NCBI GenBank assembly: GCA_028683785.1
Contig: JAQUHC010000004.1
Location: 1-40,101 of the forward strand
Length of the DNA stretch: 40,101 nucleotides
From: Oscillospiraceae bacterium
GTDB taxonomy: Bacteria > Bacillota > Clostridia > Oscillospirales > Acutalibacteraceae
Direction: 5' to 3'
A program made the translations under genes and the position numbers. Shown here one piece after another: positions 36,559 to 40,101 of this stretch (position 1 is the first letter of the stretch; each line of letters begins with the position of its first letter). Below the pieces are notes generated by a model. That model did not search any database, had not been told where the DNA came from, and worked only from the letters and a program-made list of their open reading frames with translations.

Positions 36559-36780
36559 GCCTCGAAAAAACCGTTGACAGTGTAGGGGAGGATCCCATAT
36601 CCTCCCGTTTTCTGAGGATTCCATATCCGCCCGTTTTCTGCGGATTCCATATCCACCCGTTCAAATATAACGATTGCGTGAAAATGGTTTGGCATGATAA
36701 CATATTGCGGATATTTTTTCATTGTTCGGTTAAATGCCGGTGCAAATCATTCGGGAGGATATAGAATCCTCCCCTACGCC
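36531..36780 (-). pseudogene. RAYT/Y1 transposase fragment with tandem REP-like expansion
   Basis: Minus-strand MKKYPQYVIMPNHFHAIVIFERVDMESAENGRIWNPQKTGGYGILPYTVN; HFH of the Y1 core; tandem units TTTTCTGMGGATTCCATATCCRCCCG at about 36608..36660; REP at 36749..36780. Confidence 0.65.
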
Positions 36781-37041
36781 ACCAAATAAAATTTTATCCC
36801 TATAATCATAATAGAAAATTTAGTTTGTTTTGTGATAGAACCCTTGATTCGCTTAATTATCCTCTACAATGTAGTGGCGCACCTGTGTGTGCGCCGTTTT
36901 TCAGCAATTTACGCCGTTTATGTCGGTGTATTAATCATAAAATTCCTGTCTGGTGGAGGGAAAAAAGACGTATTCCAAAAAGCCAATTTTGCAGAATAAA
37001 TATAATGGGAAGTTCAAAGTGCTTTAATAGCTTGTTATGTT

Positions 37042-38079
37042 CTAATCCTCTGTAAGCATATCATAGAATACTTGTTCTGGGATTACTTGTAGATCGGCAC
37101 CATCAAGAATTAACTTCTCGGCTTTCTTCTGTTTACTGCTTTTTCCATCCTTAATAGTTTTGCAATAGTCATTATTTCCGAGAATAAGAAAATTTGTTTT
37201 CTTGGTAACACTGTCAGCCGGTACACCTCTGAGATTTGCTACAAGTTGCATAGCTTCCGCTCTGGTCATTTTTTCAAGAGCTCCAGTAAAAACACATACC
37301 TTACCATACAACGGATGGCCTTCGTCAAACTCATCAGATGTGGCTTTAATATCACGGGCATGAACACCATCTTTTCCGTGCTTTGCGGATGAAAATCTAC
37401 AAAAATCATCAAGTGCTGTTCCACCAGCAATAATATGATTCATAAGCGCAACAAAACAACGATTACATGCTTCACAATCGTGCAGCGCTCTGTGAGCTCG
37501 ATCAGTTTTAATATTAAAGAACTTTACCACATCCAACTGCCTATGATGCTTAAGGTCTGGGAGCTCTTTACGAGCAATGCGCATCACATCAACAAAATCA
37601 TTTGATAGAGGTTTCCCGAGACATTGAACCATGTTATCATATATGAAATTAATGTCAAAATTAACGTTATATCCGACCAAAATACTATTGCCCACAAAAT
37701 CTGCAAATGTCCCAATACACTCATTAATAGTCGGAGCGTTAGCAAGCATTTCATTCGTTATTCCTGTCAACTCAGTTATGTATTCATCTACAGCATTTTC
37801 CGGGTGAACAAGAGTCAAATACTCAGCCGTTTTGACCCCTTTTTCGTAGTGGATAGCAGCTAACTCTATAATTTCATCCCATTCTGGGGAAAGACCTGTT
37901 GTCTCGATATCGATGACTGTATAATTTTCTGGAAATGCAACCAGACTCTTTCCTTTGTCTTTGCGTTCTGCTTTTATCGACTCCGCTTGGTTTATTACTA
38001 CATGAGGCTTTCCATCTTCGCCAATTTCGAACCCTATTGTTATGCCGAGAGCCATACAGAATCCTCCTAATCCCAACAT
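37042..38079 (-). CDS. DEDDh 3'-5' exonuclease with C-terminal BRCT domain
   Basis: TVIDIETTGLSPEWDEIIELAAIHYE, LVGYNVNFDINFIYD, DRAHRALHDCEACNRCF (exonuclease motifs); PLYGKVCVFTGALEKMTRAEAMQLVANLRGVPADSVTKKTNFLILG (BRCT). Confidence 0.9.
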   Translation of the reverse strand: MLGLGGFCMALGITIGFEIGEDGKPHVVINQAESIKAERKDKGKSLVAFPENYTVIDIETTGLSPEWDEIIELAAIHYEKGVKTAEYLTLVHPENAVDEYITELTGITNEMLANAPTINECIGTFADFVGNSILVGYNVNFDINFIYDNMVQCLGKPLSNDFVDVMRIARKELPDLKHHRQLDVVKFFNIKTDRAHRALHDCEACNRCFVALMNHIIAGGTALDDFCRFSSAKHGKDGVHARDIKATSDEFDEGHPLYGKVCVFTGALEKMTRAEAMQLVANLRGVPADSVTKKTNFLILGNNDYCKTIKDGKSSKQKKAEKLILDGADLQVIPEQVFYDMLTED

Positions 38080-38164
38080 TTCATAATCACTAAATAATTA
38101 ACCCGCCATAATATAATAAACATTATCGTAAGTTTATATGATGCTACTATGCATTTCGTCCTTA

Positions 38165-38887
38165 TCAAATATTAGAATCTTCTGTATATCTTATAATAGT
38201 TATTTCATATACTACTGGGAGGTTCCCGTAATCAACATAAGTTGTCTTACATGTTGGAAAGATTTTCGGATTATTCACGCCTATTCTTTTCATAAAATCC
38301 ACTTCTTTATAGCTGCCAAATGCGTGTACATCAAACAAAATAAAATGTTCATCGTGCGTGGGTAGGACAATGAGAATATTCTCAAAAGCCTTACTGTCAA
38401 TATATGTTGAGTACAACTCGTCAAATAGTATATCTCGTTTTTTTGTCATAGCGCTCCAAGTTTTTTCGGTAAGATAATTTGTTTTAATATAAAATGGGTA
38501 GAACCACGTGAATAGTGGTGACATTGTAATAATGAACAAAGATGGAACACATGAATATGTTTTCTCCGATTTTCGCCTAGCCGCAGCCAAAACATCTGAT
38601 ACCAAAGCATCCTCAATGCTAAAACGAGATTTTTCTAAATCACGTACTCCCTTGAGTTGTGGAACCAAGGAACTTTCAATAGCAAAAGTAACTTCAAAAC
38701 CTCTGGAACCAGAAAGATAGTCTGGCTCATGCCTATCAGGATTTCCTTTAATGACATCTTTCTCTCCAAGGATCTGTGAAATAAATGCTTTTGCGACTTT
38801 TTCAGATACGGACTCAAAGTCGTTTGATTTATGTGCCGAATCGAAAAATCGAGGTGGTATGTTCATGTCGATTTTTACTACCATTCG
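38165..38887 (-). CDS. Protein of unknown function, possible PD-(D/E)xK-like nuclease fold
   Basis: Start revised from 38953 to 38887 (GGAGG 7 nt upstream of ATG, MVVKIDMNIPPRFF). Motif DRHEPDYLSGSRGFEVTFAIESS suggests a degenerate PD...E-x-T active site. Confidence 0.6.
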   Translation of the reverse strand, partial: RMVVKIDMNIPPRFFDSAHKSNDFESVSEKVAKAFISQILGEKDVIKGNPDRHEPDYLSGSRGFEVTFAIESSLVPQLKGVRDLEKSRFSIEDALVSDVLAAARRKSEKTYSCVPSLFIITMSPLFTWFYPFYIKTNYLTEKTWSAMTKKRDILFDELYSTYIDSKAFENILIVLPTHDEHFILFDVHAFGSYKEVDFMKRIGVNNPKIFPTCKTTYVDYGNLPVVYEITIIRYTEDSNI

Positions 38888-39126
38888 ATTTCCTCCAATC
38901 GCTGTTAAGTTCTGTCGAGCTTCCCCATCCTTGCTCACCCACAAATCTCCCAATTTATAATCACCTAAACTTTTTTAATTATATCATATTTTTATGTAAA
39001 AGGTAATATTTTGTATATTTTTCTCGAAATGTTTCACATTAGTAAATTTTCCCCGATATATGACCACAATTTTCAAGATAATAAAAGCCGCTCTAGGTCT
39101 AATTTATTGAATAATTTAAATAATCA

Positions 39127-39157
39127 TTCGGGAGGATATAGAATCCTCCCCTACGCC
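39127..39157. repeat. REP-like palindrome
   Basis: TTCGGGAGGATATAGAATCCTCCCCTACGCC, same as 36749..36780 and near 8056..8085. Confidence 0.75.
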
Positions 39158-39241
39158 ACCACAATATAATAATGCTTGCCGCGTTTATTATTCCTCTTTC
39201 GCCTTATTAAAACAATATATATTACCATATTATGACACAAA

Positions 39242-39281
39242 TACAGTCGGTAGATGAATATAATTATATCTACCGACTGTA
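39242..39281. promoter_or_regulatory. Long perfect stem-loop upstream of spoIIE
   Basis: TACAGTCGGTAGAT-N12-ATCTACCGACTGTA, followed by TATTTTTATC; 28 nt before the spoIIE start. Confidence 0.6.
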
Positions 39282-39308
39282 TATTTTTATCACGATTAGG
39301 ATGTGAAG

Positions 39309-40101
39309 ATGTTGAAGCAAAAGGCATTGGCAGGAGCGGGCAGCGGACATGCCCCTGAAAAGGAATTATCATCACAGATCAGACAAGCCGGAGAAAGCAG
39401 TATATCAAAACAACTGGCGCTGCTCATAATATGGGCATTATTTGGGCTTGTTATGCCCCGTGCAAGCGTTTATGCAGGCATGAAGCCGTTTGGAATCAGC
39501 TTTGCGGCCGCCGTTCCGGGCGCGGGGGCGACATTGGTATACATAGCAACCTTGGCGGGATATATTCTGTCGGGCGGGGCGGTATCCCCTCTGAGATATA
39601 TTGCCGCTTTGTTGGCTGTGGCGGGAATAAAATGGTCGCTCAGCGGAATAAAATTAATTGCAAATCACCCTGTATTTGTACCGGTCATAACATTTCTATC
39701 TGTCGAAAGCACCGGTCTGGCACTGGCTGCCGTGAACGGACTTGATATATATAACATCCTTCTGGTTACAGCAGAGGGACTGATAGCGGGCGGAGCGGCC
39801 TTCTTCTTCCGCTCCACCGTAAGGCTGGTATCTACCGAGGGACTGGATGACACCCTGACCGCTCAGGAGCAGGCAAGTGTCGTCATGACCGGTTCGATAT
39901 TATTGATGGCTACAGCCGCCATAACCTTCAGCGGTATTGCACCCGGACGGATTTTAGCGGCAATTATCATCCTCTTGTTGGCGCGCAGCGGCAAGGAGCA
40001 GGGGGGCAGCATAGCGGGGATTGTACTGGGATTGGCCATGTCGATGACCGGACCCGAGTATATGTATCTGGCGGCCGCATACGCTTTCGGGGGACTCATC
40101 G
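39309..40101 (+). CDS. spoIIE: Stage II sporulation protein E, 5' portion (N-terminal membrane domain)
   Basis: Hand translation MLKQKALAGAGSGHAPEKELSSQIRQAGESSISKQLALLIIWALFGLVMPRASVYAGMKPFGISFAAAVPGAGATLVYIATLAGYILSGG...; serial TM segments; open to the window edge, hence not in the ORF track. AGGA 7 nt upstream of ATG. Confidence 0.82.
   Translation, partial: MLKQKALAGAGSGHAPEKELSSQIRQAGESSISKQLALLIIWALFGLVMPRASVYAGMKPFGISFAAAVPGAGATLVYIATLAGYILSGGAVSPLRYIAALLAVAGIKWSLSGIKLIANHPVFVPVITFLSVESTGLALAAVNGLDIYNILLVTAEGLIAGGAAFFFRSTVRLVSTEGLDDTLTAQEQASVVMTGSILLMATAAITFSGIAPGRILAAIIILLLARSGKEQGGSIAGIVLGLAMSMTGPEYMYLAAAYAFGGLI

Noticed and set aside
36188-36661. Possible CRISPR array (short palindromic repeats close together)
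   Set aside because: Repeat units are adjacent or overlapping without uniform unique spacers, have transposase-like coding content, and no cas genes are nearby.

Overview
The window is chromosomal DNA from a spore-forming Firmicute, probably of the Clostridia/Oscillospirales type. The sporulation and housekeeping backbone is clear: gpr, spoIIP, a 5' portion of spoIIE, hemW, helicase-loader/DnaD-like replication genes, an AI-2E family transporter, ddl, a membrane-anchored MurF-like ligase, and a tRNA-Met/Glu/Val cluster. Around it sit a 2.5-kaa cyclic beta-1,2-glucan synthase-like gene next to a divergent AraC regulator, a LuxR-type regulator with a multi-TM N-terminus plus an XRE regulator, an amino-acid ABC transporter, and accessory genes among dispersed repeats. 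Two edge-truncated genes are missing from the ORF track and were read by hand: a secreted protein on the minus strand at 1..1162, and SpoIIE at 39309..40101. Best leads: (1) an ABC substrate-binding protein (33010..33879) whose sequence looks circularly permuted; (2) a six-gene minus-strand envelope/zinc-ribbon cassette (1..7650) whose five promoter-proximal genes are bracketed by direct 92-bp MITE-like repeats; (3) a zinc-ribbon/PASTA pseudokinase heading a run of cell-wall ligase genes; (4) several families of REP/RAYT and MITE-like repeats, some of which supply the stop codons of flanking genes; (5) an apparently interrupted tRNA-Met/tRNA-Glu/spoIIE neighbourhood holding a two-gene nuclease-like module. 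All homology statements come from reading motifs; no search was run.
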